This document shows, one piece after another, positions 20,843 to 31,904 of a stretch of 64,000 nt of DNA. The stretch is from Lunularia cruciata. Its lineage: Eukaryota; Streptophyta; Marchantiopsida; Lunulariales; Lunulariaceae. Both the position numbers and the translations under genes were made by a program. The notes under the pieces are model-generated. The model was not told the DNA's origin, did no database searches, and saw only the letters and a program-made list of their open reading frames with translations. Where the stretch lies: the NCBI GenBank assembly GCA_948567375.1, contig OX419762.1, positions 29,579,465 to 29,643,464 on the forward strand, written 5' to 3'. The first letter of the stretch is position 1. The number at the start of each line of letters is the position of its first letter.

Positions 20843-21680
20843 ACATTCAACAATGCGATGCCCCAATTGGCGACAATAAAAACAACCACTATTTTGTCAT
20901 AGTTTCTCCCTGTCTTCCATGCCCAGTGGTCTTTGTTGAATTGCATCAATCTCCATTGGGGCTGGCTCCTCCACTTGTGTGTAGTGTATTGGCAGGCTTT
21001 GTGGGGGTCAAAGTCGAGACCAAGTTGTTGCCATCAAGGAATCAAAACGTTTGGCCAACCGCATGGCTTCCTCCAAGTGTTGTGGCTCTCGCATGGTTAC
21101 CTCTAATTTGGTTCTTGCCTTCAAGCCTCTCACAAATCGATCCAGAGCTTCACCTTCCAAAATATCTAGAATTTGCATGATGGTGTTTTGGAATTGCGTG
21201 ATGTAACTTCTTACAGAGCCAATCTGTTTCAACTCTGCCAACTTATCCCGTGCAGCTTGTGTGGCATTTATAGCTTGGAACTGACTGATTATTGCGCTCT
21301 TGAATTCTGCACATGTCAAGATTGGTGCAACCATTTGTCGTTTGCCTTGCTCCACTTGAAATCTCTACCATAGCTTTGCTACTCCATCCAATTGGCTAGA
21401 AGCCAAGAGAATTTGTTTTCGCTCATCTTGTAGATTGGTAGCTTCAAAATAACGTTCACAATCAAACACAAAATTCTCCACTACACCGGGAGATTCTTGC
21501 CTTCAAATACCTTGGGTTTAGGGAACCTGATCCAATCTTCTCCTTCTCGAATTGGTACTCTCTCCACCTGCTCTTGTTGTTGAAGATCTTGTTCATCCAA
21601 CAATCAAGTAAGGTGCTCGATTTGTTGTTGCATAGCAAGGATAACATCAGGTATTGCCGCCATGGTTGCTCCTCTATCAC
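20843..21680 (-). pseudogene. outer element: gag with zinc knuckle
   Basis: Gag region with the retrotransposon-gag pattern (ARDKLAELKQIGSVRSYITQ, ALDRFVRGLKARTK at 21008-21355) and a classic CCHC knuckle at 20843-20884 (CFYCRQLGHRIVEC). Its start lies near 21663. It is separated from the protease region by the nested inner element. Part of a fossil. Confidence 0.9.
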
Positions 21681-21950
21681 ACCACTCCCAATCTATCTAA
21701 TTTATTAACACATAGAAACAACATGTCCATCGTTCTCCATAAGTTACAACCGGAAGCACCAAGGGTGATCATATGGTGATCACCCTTGGTGCTTCCGATT
21801 ATGATATGGTGATCATATGTAGAAAATCTTGTCCAAAGTGTGAAGTGATGAACTGTGTGAAACGATGCTTGGGTAGTATTTGGACGCAAAAATCCCAATG
21901 GTTTGGTGGAAGTGGATTTGGTGGTCCATAAATTCCATCCATCCCATTCC
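21681..21950 (-). other. outer element: leader between primer site and gag
   Basis: Contains a short imperfect palindrome around 21755-21815 (GGTGATCACCCTTGGTGCTTCCG and its complement nearby). No coding region is supported. Confidence 0.5.
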
Positions 21951-21964
21951 TGCTCTGATACCAA
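21951..21964 (-). other. primer-binding site, initiator-Met tRNA
   Basis: In element orientation TGGTATCAGAGCA follows the 5' LTR after one base. This is the standard complement of the 3' end of plant initiator-Met tRNA used by many plant LTR elements. Confidence 0.92.
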
Positions 21965-22376
21965 TGTAAAAGACCAAATCCGAGGAGAGAAATAGGAGAA
22001 TGGAAACTCACATTGGGACACTTGAATGAGGGAAAACTCTGAATGCCTGACATGAGCTTTGGCTTTGGTATTTATAGGTAGCATACAAGGCCCTTGAGAA
22101 GCTTCTCAAGAAGCTTCCTCAAGCCGCTTTCTTTGAGTGCAAGCCAAGTTAACTAGGAAGCTTCTCAAGAAACGTCCTTCTAGAAGCCGCCTACTTGGCG
22201 TGCAAGCTAAGCTAGTTGGAAGCTTCTAGAAGCTACTTACTTAAGGTGTAAGCTAAGTTAACCGGGAAGCTTCCCAAGAAGCTTCCTAGATACTTCCGGA
22301 ATATTCTAGGCTACTTTGTCTTATGTGCTACTTCGTAAGCCCGACTAACTTCATCGCTAAACTCCATATTGTTATA
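21965..22376 (-). repeat. 5' LTR of outer chromovirus
   Basis: 412 bases, matching 6855-7220 apart from an internal extra stretch of about 46 bases (around 22187-22235) that duplicates neighbouring GAAGCTTCTAGAAGC-type sequence. Flanked by GGAGG at 22377-22381. Confidence 0.92.
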
Positions 22377-22922
22377 GGAGGATTATGGGAGTCTTTGGTG
22401 ATATTATTGGACTAGGGACATTTGAGTGAGTGACAAGGGATTTGGCACATAGATAGACATCTATATCGATCTTGTGTGGAGGGGTTGGCTTGCTATCTAT
22501 GGTGGAGATGACACCTATAGCAATTTTGGGTATTTGTGCTTCTCAACACCCCTACTTTCTTCTTATTTTGTTGTTGTTGATAGGCCAATTTTGGAGAATT
22601 ATGTGATAGAGGTGGAGGAGGGATCCTTTTTTCTCTATATGTTATTGCATCATAAGAGATAGTCTATCCCCATGGGCATGCGAGGACCTTCCATCTTTTA
22701 CTTCACTATTGTCAGATTGGACTAGAGGTTTACAATCTTCCTTTGATGGAGCGACAGTGTCAACATATGCTATATTCTCTCTTAGTTGACTCGTCCATTC
22801 CTTAGGCTACTGGAGCATGTCTTTGCTCTTGCTCTGGCAAGGGTGCAGGCTTTTGGATCCTAGCTTGACCTTGCATTAAGGCATTCAGACTTGCACCAAC
22901 TACTTTCTCTACAATGATGAGA

Positions 22923-23932
22923 TTTTGCCTAGGTTTGGTCCACCCATCTTCATCTTCATTACTCACCTGTGAGTGGGGTTCTACACTAGATGCAACAGCA
23001 TGTCATATGGAGGACAAGATAGCTACCCATGATGCTATTAGGGACACAATGTTTGCTATGGTATGAGAGTGTGGATACTTGGCTTGGATCTTGGAGGGAC
23101 CGTTCATATGCTTTGCAGATGACTTGTGTTAGGGTAGACTTATACTTGGTCCAAGATGATCAGGTGACAACAGCAGATGTTGTGGTTATGGACCTTATGG
23201 GTGACATTGTTTTGGAAGGAGTGATTACCCATTCCCCTTGATGGGCAACGAATGTAGAAATAGCTCACAAAGTCTCCAAGTATAAGGTATGTAGCGAGGT
23301 CACTTCTAGCCTTGGAGTTATATGGAGCAATGGACATGACATTCGACACATTTGCTAGGGAATGCACGAGAGTTTATCATGTTAGGTGCCAGGGGTACCA
23401 CTCTCACTCTCATACTTTGTAATATATTTTTTGCCTAGGTTTGGTCCACCCATCTTCATCTCATTACTCACTTGTGAGTGTGGTTCTACACTAGATGCAA
23501 CAGCATGTCATATGGAGGACAAGATAGCTACCCATGATGCTATTAGAGACACAATGTTTGCTATGGTATGAGAGTGTGGATACTTGGCTTGGAGCTTGGA
23601 GGGACCGTTCATATGCTTTGCAGATGACTTGTGTTAGGGTAAATTTATACTTGGTCCAAGATGATCAGGTGACAACAGCGGATGTTGTGGTTATGGACCT
23701 TATGGGTGACATTGTTTTGGAGGGAGTGATTATCCATTCCCCTTGATGGGCAGCGAGTGTAGAAATAGCTCACAAGGTCTCCAAGTATAGTGGTATGTAG
23801 CGAGGTCACCTCTAGCCTTGGAGTTATATGGAGCAATGGACACAACATTCGACACATTTGCTAGGGAATGCACTAGAGTTTATCATGTTAGGTGCTAGGG
23901 GTACCACTCTCACTCTCATACTTTGTAACATA
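22923..23932 (+). repeat. 505-bp tandem duplication within the LINE relic
   Basis: TTTTGCCTAGGTTTGGTCCA starts both copies (about 22923 and 23428). The copies are about 95% alike by eye and both run through to CTCTCACTCTCATACTTTGT. Confidence 0.9.
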
Positions 23933-23994
23933 TTTTAGACAAAGTGTGTCCATTGTGCTTTGTAACATATTTTAGACAAAGTGTGTCCATTGTG
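23921..23994 (+). repeat. 37-bp tandem duplication
   Basis: CTTTGTAACATATTTTAGAC and the 17 bases after it are repeated immediately (23921-23957, 23958-23994), apparently without change. Confidence 0.9.
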
Positions 23995-24170
23995 CTCCAG
24001 AGGGTGGTGGCGAGTGTAATCCGAAGTAGAGCAATCACACTAGATGATGCTCCGGTCATTTGTAGACCATACAACTTGCATAGTTCATTTCTCATAACGA
24101 CTCTAGTGTGGATTAAGATTTCTCATGTCTCTCTATTGGTGCTTACCGCCATTTTACCTATTTTGTCACC

Positions 24171-24778
24171 CTTGTAAGATCCCATCCTTCGTGTTTTCTA
24201 CGCGGTCAAAAAAAGTCGCCCTTCCAAAAAAAGAACGTGAAGGACGGTACGACTTCGAAGTGCATGTTTTCTATGCTCGATTCCACAAAATCGCGTTGTC
24301 TGAAGGCATAGCTTCTGAAGCATAGTTGATTCGTACTTCAGACAGACGGTATGCATGAGCGAATCCAGAAGGTCTGGCCTGATCAACACTGGGGGTTGGA
24401 CTGATCCCCATCAGCGTAGAGATCGAGACCATGCCTTCGAAGTATTCCTTATTTAACAGGATTCTGCAACTATGGAAATCTCCATTGATTTACGATATTT
24501 GAGCTTCACTAAACTTCGAACCAAAGGAACCCCAGTTAAAGAGGATGTGCTTGCTATGAAGGTCCAGCAGCAACTCAAGAGTAGAAGACGGCTACCGCGG
24601 CTGTTCTCTGATATGCAGATGTCCCTTCACTCTTTCACGTACTCAGGAAGTTTGGTGTACGATTTCCGACAGGTTGGTTAATGAACTTTGAATTTGTGAA
24701 CGTTTCTAAACGCCAGGGGCCAGAAATAGTACGAAAGAGTTTTAACCTCTGAACTGTCTGCTGGAAACGGGCTTCATC
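24171..24778. other. upstream region of first VAMP72 gene
   Basis: No supported gene. The 69-codon ORF at 24472-24681 has no recognisable features. The promoter and 5' leader of the VAMP72 gene presumably lie here, but I see no convincing TATA box. Confidence 0.5.
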
Positions 24779-25456
24779 ATGGGGAAGGACGGCTTGATTT
24801 ACACCTTCGTTGCGAGAGGTACAGGTAGTAACCTTGTCGTGTTGGCGAAGTACACAGCTTTAGAAGGCAACTACAACACAATCGCTCTTCAGTGTGCACA
24901 GAAGCTGGCCGCGAAGAACCACATGATCACGTACGAATGTAATCATCACACCTTCAACTACCAGGTAGAAGATGGAATCACATACTTGATCATTGCAGAG
25001 AAGGATTTTGGAAGGCAAATCCCGTTTGCTTGCTTGAACCGAATCAAGGAAGACTTCAGAACGAAACATGGTGAGGAAGCAGGTGCAGATATGGCTGTTG
25101 CGCACAGTCTGGACAATAAATTTAGGTCAGTATTGAAAGAGCACATGCGGTACTTTGCTCAGAATTCAGAGAACTTAGACAAGATGGCGAGCATTAAAGC
25201 TGAAGTACAAGATGTGAAAAACATCATGATGCAGAATATCGGCAAAATTGAGGAGCGCGGGGAACAACTCAAAATCGTCGTTGACAAAGCATACGCTCTT
25301 GCCGAGGATGCTAAAACTTATACAACAAATGGAAAGGGGCTCCGACGAAAGATGTGGTTTGCGAACATGAGATTGAAGCTTCTTGTACAGATGATGCTTG
25401 TAGTGGCAGCTCTCATCATTTATCTTTCCATCTGCAAGGGCTTCAAGTGTAAATAG
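24779..25456 (+). CDS. VAMP72: VAMP72-type R-SNARE, copy A (intronless)
   Basis: A 225-residue vesicle-associated membrane protein of the plant VAMP72 group. In the family this vesicle SNARE pairs with plasma-membrane syntaxin and SNAP partners to drive exocytosis and secretion to the cell plate. Residues 6-125 form the longin domain (IYTFVARGTG, HTFNYQVEDGITY, GRQIPFACLNRIKEDF). The R-SNARE coiled coil covers about 135-195, with the zero-layer Arg at 160 (KIEER). The juxtamembrane RRKMWFANM leads to a tail anchor at about 200-218, ending SICKGFKCK. Length matches the family (about 220). The ATG at 24779 aligns with the normal longin start. The reading frame is open with no intron, although seed-plant VAMP72 genes have several, so it may descend from a retrocopy. 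It is about 70% identical to copy B, 2.8 kb downstream in the same direction. Confidence 0.95.
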   Translation: MGKDGLIYTFVARGTGSNLVVLAKYTALEGNYNTIALQCAQKLAAKNHMITYECNHHTFNYQVEDGITYLIIAEKDFGRQIPFACLNRIKEDFRTKHGEEAGADMAVAHSLDNKFRSVLKEHMRYFAQNSENLDKMASIKAEVQDVKNIMMQNIGKIEERGEQLKIVVDKAYALAEDAKTYTTNGKGLRRKMWFANMRLKLLVQMMLVVAALIIYLSICKGFKCK

Positions 25457-27569
25457 TTTGTCTACCGTTGATGATATTTCCCAGTTTTAGTTTTCCCACT
25501 TTGTGATGTACATACAGGAATAAGTCAGAAGAACGCTGGAACTTGGAGCGGGTAAAATGCAGAGAGACAGAAATGGCACTAACACTGCTGCGATGGTGGA
25601 ATTCTGGTGACGTTTAGCTTCGTTAAAGCGAAGGGCCTCTAATGTACACATTATTGTACTTAGTGTACTTAAGAAGCCTACTATTCTATATGAAATTTAT
25701 TGATCGAACTCAGATTAGCACTTGCACAATGAGTTACATTAAATCTCTGGAAACCATATTTACGTCTACTTGGCGTTTCCATGGTTGAATCAAGGGATAA
25801 TCTCTCAGTTTGAGGCCCAGAGCTGTTCACCTCATGTGTAGTAAGATCCATTCAGCCATCATTGTGTAGTAAGATCACCCGGGTGATTGAAGTATAGTCA
25901 GAAGCAGACCAGTTTCGGTACTTTACGGATCGAGGATAATGTTCTATCCTTGCCGAAATTTATAGGTGGATCCACCTACACATTTTGGCAAGGAGTTTAC
26001 ATTATCTCCAACCCAAGATGCATGAACAATGTTTGACAGACTGAATAACATTACAGCACTTGATGAACCGGGAACATGGACTGAGTTTCATGCCATGCCA
26101 ACGTGACAGTAGACTGATCTAAAACGTAACTGCCTTCTCGGGAATACGAATAAGTTTACAAGTGGTAAACATAACAATAGTCTTTTCTTCACATAACTCA
26201 ATCTCACTTCCAATCGTCTGCTGTCGAGGTCAACCTCCTGTTTAAATTGATTCACTTGATGGATGCACGCCTACCTTGATTCATCGTTCAATAGTCACCG
26301 TGAAATTGTTTTAGATGAGTCTATTCATCAATGTGGTTCATAATGGGTTCATATGATGATCAGATATTAGTGAAAAGGCGCGCAAAGAGAATGGGAAGAC
26401 CCTACAAGCTGTACAAAGAATAGCCAAGCGGGGTTAAGATCAGATGATTGGATATTTCAGATAATAAATTGCGGGGGCTACCTAAGGATAATAGTTGCTC
26501 CAAGGAAAACAAACGCAAGGTGGTCAGAGTTATGATAAGACACACCGGAGGATGTCACTTCCTTGGATTATCGGTGGACTGAAGCGAGGTTTTCTGCAAT
26601 TATTGAGTAGGAGTGGGAATAGAAATCAGATCACCGACTAAGAAAATTTGCTGATTAGCGCACGAGAGTCTTTCTGGACTGGCAAGGGAATGACGTCTTG
26701 TTGAGCGCTTATGGTGGCATTTCCTGTTCAGACTCTGTACGATTATCTTGACTCTGTCGTCTGAAGTTGGTTTAAATTCAACTTCTAAACATTCCAAACA
26801 GCCACAAACTCGAAATTCATTTCGTAGAACTCGCGTTTAGTGAAGGCTTCCAGTTCTTACCACTTTGGTGCCACTTGGACGATGGAATCAATATTAAAAG
26901 CATTCAGATTCCGAATTGCAACACCCCACGGAAAGCAGTCCACCTCAAACGCTACATCTGACGTCAAGAGGATTGCTCCCGTCGAAATTGTTCGTTCGAC
27001 TTCATGATCATTCTAGATGCATATCGATTTCACGAGCTAAAATCTCACATCTATCTCACAACTATCTCACTGTCAGAAACAAGATAAAGTTACATCTCGA
27101 TTTTATTATCAACTCAGCAGCAAAGCTATCAAAATTAGTTGCAAGGTACAGCTGGGAAACATTCCCCAGATACAAGCTAATCTATGAACTTGTTGCGATT
27201 CAATGCCCAAAAGATCTCAACATGCTAATCATTTATTGTTTTCTGTCAGTAAACTAAGTCTTGCTTGAGCAGCTCATGTCCAGATACGTACCAACCGATT
27301 CAAGACACAGAGAAGCTGAATTGAAGAGGAATTCACCGTAGCCGAGCATTGTGTGCACCTCCAATACTAACCTTGTTCGAGAACAACTCCCGACGAAGAT
27401 TTAGAGTACTGGTAGTCCCTGTTCTTTTGAAATAGATCATGCTAAATGAAGGACGACTCTTCGCTTGTCCTTGAAAGCTGGTAGCTACAGTTCAAGAGCG
27501 TTGTATGGCCCTCATCTTGCCTAGGGGGAAGTTGGACAAGAACTTAATTACAGGAGAACGAGTCCACGT
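25457..27569. other. intergenic region between the VAMP72 copies, left part
   Basis: No supported gene or RNA. Short ORFs here (26600-26797 minus strand, 26916-27257) lack recognisable features. Confidence 0.5.
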
Positions 27570-28227
27570 CGTTTGACGTGAGCTGTATCAGATATTCAGT
27601 TAATTCGAATCCCATTGATCTGTTGTATTTTATGGACTTTAGTGCCCATTTTACTTCTTTTGTCTTTGCCTTGTACGGCTTGATGGTGTCTTCCTTTCCT
27701 TCCTGTGTTCTATGTGGTAGCCTTTTCCTCTCTTATGGACTTTTGGAAGGTTTACTGCCTCAATAGTCAATGCCCAAAAGTCATGCCGGAACGCGTGGAA
27801 GCATCGAATCCGCGCGCACGTCAGGAGTTTGGAGACTGACTCTCTTAGCTCGGGGGAGTCATGCAGGGTCAGCTGTGGCACGAGTCTTGGAATCCAAGAC
27901 ATTTCCGTCGCGACATTTTTGTGGATCCGGCCGCGAAGGACAACACTTGAGCTTGACTCCATACCCGAAGCCAATAAGGAGCAAGTTACAGGTTTTCCTG
28001 GTTGCTTCTTGCTCGATAGGTCGAACCATAGACTCCTCGGCCGTCGAAGGAGCCTTCCGTGTGCTGTTTCGTCTATTTGCAGATCTTGCCTTAACTCATC
28101 TTCTTCCAAATACTTGATTCCGGATCGGCTGTTGAACAATCCCAGTTTTGAGATCGACATCGTTCTCTAGACTCCACAGATCAGAAATCATAAACAGTGG
28201 TGTGTGTGCGTGTAAAAAGGTCTAATC
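27570..28227. other. upstream region of second VAMP72 gene
   Basis: Overlapping open frames occur on both strands (27651-28160 minus, 27770-28117 and 27829-28170 plus), none with a recognised domain. They are probably chance in a GC-richer promoter or leader. Nothing was seen that matches the upstream region of copy A. Confidence 0.4.
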
Positions 28228-28941
28228 ATGGGGATCAATGGCTTGATTTACAGCTTCGTCGCGCGAGGTACCGGTAGTGGTGTGGTCGTGTTGGCAGAGT
28301 ACACGGCGTTCGATGGCAACTTCGACAAAATTGCGCTGCAATGTGCACAGAAGTTGGCTGCGAACAACCACAGTATCACGTACACTTGTGATCACCATAC
28401 TTTCAACTATCTGGTGGAGGATGGAATCACATATTTAGTCGTTGCAGAGGAGGACTTTGGAAGACAGATCTCGTTCGCTTGCTTGGGCCGTATCAAGGAA
28501 GACTTCAGAAAGAAATATGGTGGAGAAGCGACTGCAGATATGGCTATTGCGCACAGCCTGGACAAGAAATTCGGGCCAGTTATGAAAGAGCACATGCGGT
28601 ACTGTGTTGAACATCCCGAGGACTTAGATAAAATGGCGAAAATTAAAGCTCAAGTACAAGATGTGAAAGGCATCATGATGCAGAACATTGATAAGGTTCT
28701 GGAACGTCACGAAAAACTGGAAATTATCGTTGACAAAGCCGGCACTCTTGCAGAGGATGCTAATACTTTTCAGAAACACGGAAAGGTGCTCCGACGAAAG
28801 ATGTGGTTTGCAAATATGAAGATGAAGCTCCTTGTGCTGTTGATCCTTCTAATCGTTGCTTTGGTGATTTGGGTATCCATCTGTGGCGGCTTCAGTTGTA
28901 GTAATGGTAGCAGTAGTGATCCTACTCCTCCCGCCGCTTAG
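28228..28941 (+). CDS. VAMP72: VAMP72-type R-SNARE, copy B (intronless)
   Basis: A 237-residue R-SNARE, closer than copy A to the canonical plant VAMP72 wording (HTFNYLVEDGITYLVVAE, KIKAQVQDVKGIMMQNIDKV, RRKMWFANMKMKLLV). Longin domain about 6-125, SNARE motif about 135-195 with zero-layer Arg at 160 (KVLER), tail anchor about 200-218. The ending SICGGFSC matches the family, but a Ser/Pro-rich extension (SNGSSSDPTPPAA) follows that would lie in the vesicle lumen or outside the cell. Copies A and B are a tandem duplicate pair with no intron in either; the intron loss must predate the duplication unless each was retroposed. Which copy is expressed cannot be told from sequence. Confidence 0.95.
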   Translation: MGINGLIYSFVARGTGSGVVVLAEYTAFDGNFDKIALQCAQKLAANNHSITYTCDHHTFNYLVEDGITYLVVAEEDFGRQISFACLGRIKEDFRKKYGGEATADMAIAHSLDKKFGPVMKEHMRYCVEHPEDLDKMAKIKAQVQDVKGIMMQNIDKVLERHEKLEIIVDKAGTLAEDANTFQKHGKVLRRKMWFANMKMKLLVLLILLIVALVIWVSICGGFSCSNGSSSDPTPPAA

Positions 28942-28944
28942 TGG

Positions 28945-31904
28945 TGGTGGTAAGGCTTGACTAGCTGATTTGCCATTCTTAGTTCTGATTGTACATACGA
29001 CCACGTTTACAAAGAAAGCTGGAGCAAGCGAGGGAGCGAGGAACAAATAGCACTGGCAAACACCGGATTGACAAATCCAACGTCAGACAAGGTTCAAACA
29101 GGCTGTCTGAAATGGTTGGGATCTGTTGATATTTGGAGCAGAAGGGGCAGGCGTAGTTTACTGGGTTTAATTGCTCGATCTGCTTCGATCGAGCACGCCC
29201 GCTCGCTGCAGGAGTCAGTACATAATTTGTGAGATCCCATCTTGGGTTTGAGATCCAGATTGTGTAAAGCTGGGATCAAGAAACTTAAGTACAAACTTGA
29301 AAAGATTCTGGAGCAGATGTGAAGAAGATTCGGATTTATGGCGAGAAGTATAATGATCTAGGAAGGGAGCACTTGGTGGCAAGACAGGCCCGAGCTGAAC
29401 AGGCTTTGTCACGAGGCTGCTGGAAGGGTATCGAGATGGAGTTTAGCATGTTCCCATGCACAACCGTTTCGATCTGCGGATCACAGCTTGATAGAAGCTA
29501 AGCCAAGATAGTTCTGGCAAAACTACAAATTTGTAAGTTATGAGAAGCAACTACATTCTTTATCCATTCATTTGAGAAATAGTTGGAATACCAGGTGGCC
29601 GATTCAACGAGATCGAGGTTGAACCAAGAATCGTCTTCTACTTTGTAATCAGACTACACAGTTATTGCCTTCGTGATCTATGTTATCTTGTACAGAGAGG
29701 TTGACCTGAAGCTACAAGGATTTTATTAGAATTATGAAAGAACGTCAGAGGAAGAGATCCTGTCCCCAAGTGAATGCATTTGTGTGGGGAAATTTGAGTC
29801 GAATTTACTGCGTTTAAGTCATGTATAATGCCACCATGCTGTCGTTAAAGGATTGAGAGCCTAGGGTTAATTGTATCGTAGCACATCATCGCTGCTGCAC
29901 GAATTTGTGAAACTAAATATCACCAATTTTTGATTCGTAGGAATGCTATAAGAACGAGGTTTGAGCCCTACATAATTATCCGGGAGTCCCACTACAATGA
30001 CTAACCCGATCCTTGAACATAAGCTCAAACTCAAGATACCAGATACAAAGGACGGCTGTTGTTGGTCCAGCTAGAACGAATGTCTGCTTTGGGAAACGTA
30101 GGCTTGTTGCAACGGCTTTTCCAGAAAATTTTTGAGCTGAGTATATCTACAGTATGCTGTAAAACGGTGAATCGATCTACTGTTTATGTCAAAAAATTAT
30201 GAAGTGCTAAAGTATCCATCTCCAGTTACACCTGAAGACACGGTTGTTGAATGTGACAATGTGACAAACGAGGAAGGCAAAGAAAAGACCAAATTTTAGC
30301 GACGTCAATCGGCAAACCTAGATGGGGCCTTGTTAGTAAGTCATCATGTTGAAAGTTGCTGCATGTATAGTACTGGAGTGGCAAGAATAGATGCATGGCC
30401 GAATTAATTACAACAAGGTTTGCCACCGAGGCCAGAGGACAGGTCAACGAAAATTTCATGTGAAATTTCGAAGATCGTTCTGGGTTAAACATTTGCACCT
30501 ATCATTAAAGTTCAATATGCAGAAGTCAATGTTCAAGAAACTGCTCCGGCGGGCAATCACGCACAATCGGTTTAAGCTTGAGATTACAAGCTACAGGCGC
30601 AGTATCAGAATGAAGGGTATAATTCCGAAAATATCAAACTTTATGTGGACATACACAATTCATGCAAAGAATTAGCTTCTGGGGTGGGGGAATTGGTTTG
30701 GAACCGAAGAGCTTGTCTGAAAGAGAATCCCTGCTTTTGACCTTCAAACATATCATAGATAAGTCACATAGAATCGAAACTTCCATTGCCTCACTTCCTA
30801 CCAACCAATTGAAACCCTACCCGCAAGAGAAAAGAAGAAAAAAAGAGGAAGCACTTGCAGAATTCCCAAGAAGGTTGGGAAATGATGTGCAACTCTCGCC
30901 TTCATGAAACTTTGGAGGGACTTTGACCACTGCTCCACAACGAAAATAAACTCCATGGATCATGCTCCATGTGTGACATCCTCGCACGTTCAGCCAGAAT
31001 ATTAAACTCGTTAGTCATACAACAGTTTTTGAGATTTCTCGAGATACCGTTCAGGTCAAACCATGACTCCAGGTTAGACAATCATAACAGGCTCAAAATA
31101 TGCAACTGGAGGTTTTGAAAATCTAAGCACTGGGAGTGGGAGAATCTGATTCTTAGCTGCTTCATGCAAAAATGATAAAATTAGGATGCAATATACGACA
31201 CATATAACATCTCACGGATAGCCACAGGTGTCTGGCGACCGGATTCTGAGCTGCATGACCCTCGTTGCTCCGACTTTCAACTCATTATCAACCTGTGTCG
31301 TGCCCTCCACTGTGAAGCATGAACAGTTTGGGAATAAGCCACGTATATATGAAATAGTCAGCAGTGCAACTTAATGCGCTTTGTCGAGCACTCTTATCAG
31401 TGAGTGGCAACCTAATGTGGGTAAGCACAGGAGTGCCAAAGCAATCAGGTTAGTCCCTTGATGCCTGTCGGAAGTGAAATCATGCACGAAAAACCAGGAG
31501 CTCGCACCATATGCCCTCTACTCGGGCCACATCCGATACAATCAAATGTAGAGTATTTGCTCCGATCGACATCTGCATCTCAAAGTTGGACCTCCATTTC
31601 CCGACGTGCATACCTCTCCACTGTACATGATCCCGGTCCTGTGCTTCAAGTCAAGAAGCTGTGCTATATGTACTTGAAGACGATGGAAACTGATATATCG
31701 AACACTCATAACGAACCTGGCAAACTCAACATGTTCAATACCAGAAACAGCAACTAACTGAGTAGAAGTGCTCAGCTAGTCTGCATTTCCGCAAGTGTGG
31801 AGGTACAAGCGAGAGATACAGTTCAGGGCCAGAGAAGGGTGAGCATTACTGCGTCTCCATCGGCTTCGTTTCCTCATCTCCAAGAGTAGCAGATTTCAAT
31901 CTCA
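28945..31904. other. intergenic region, nothing supported
   Basis: About 3 kb with only short ORFs lacking recognisable domains (for example 29319-29501, 30391-30675, 31458-31757). No tRNA, clear repeat or conserved exon was seen. Confidence 0.5.

Larger units (their letters stand above)
6855..22376 (-). mobile_element. Ty3/gypsy chromovirus fossil with both LTRs, split by a nested element
   Basis: Minus-strand LTR retrotransposon. Its 5' LTR is 21965-22376 and its 3' LTR 6855-7220, both starting TGTAAC/TGTTATA-like and ending TTTTACA in element orientation, flanked by a 5-bp target duplication GGAGG (6850-6854 and 22377-22381). The primer site matches initiator-Met tRNA and a polypurine tract adjoins the 3' LTR. 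Parts in element order: gag with CCHC zinc knuckle, [inserted element 10875-20783], retropepsin, reverse transcriptase, RNase H, integrase and chromodomain. The two LTRs differ at about 17 of 366 aligned bases by eye plus one 46-base length difference, so the insertion is moderately old; several differences are CpG-type transitions. The coding part is broken, with roughly half a dozen or more interruptions besides the nested element. Confidence 0.93.
22382..24170 (+). mobile_element. LINE-like relic, right (C-terminal) part, with internal duplication
   Basis: Continues the LINE-like relic interrupted at 6854. Readable pieces: YLRLLECVFALALARVQAFG (about 22800-22860), a C-terminal module with DAIRDTMFAMV, VQDDQVTTADVVVMDLMGDI and EGVITHSP, then ALELYGAMD and YFRQSVSIVLQRVVASVI (about 23950-24010). 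The ADVVVMD stretch resembles the core of the restriction-like endonuclease-type domain found in the C-terminal part of some LINEs. That is a guess from memory of the family. The module occurs twice in tandem (22923-23427, 23428-23932). It is heavily decayed, with many stops and frame changes. Confidence 0.55.

Noticed and set aside
27651-28160. 169-codon minus-strand ORF upstream of VAMP72 copy B
   Set aside because: Overlapped by open frames on the other strand and shows no domain; probably chance in GC-richer DNA.
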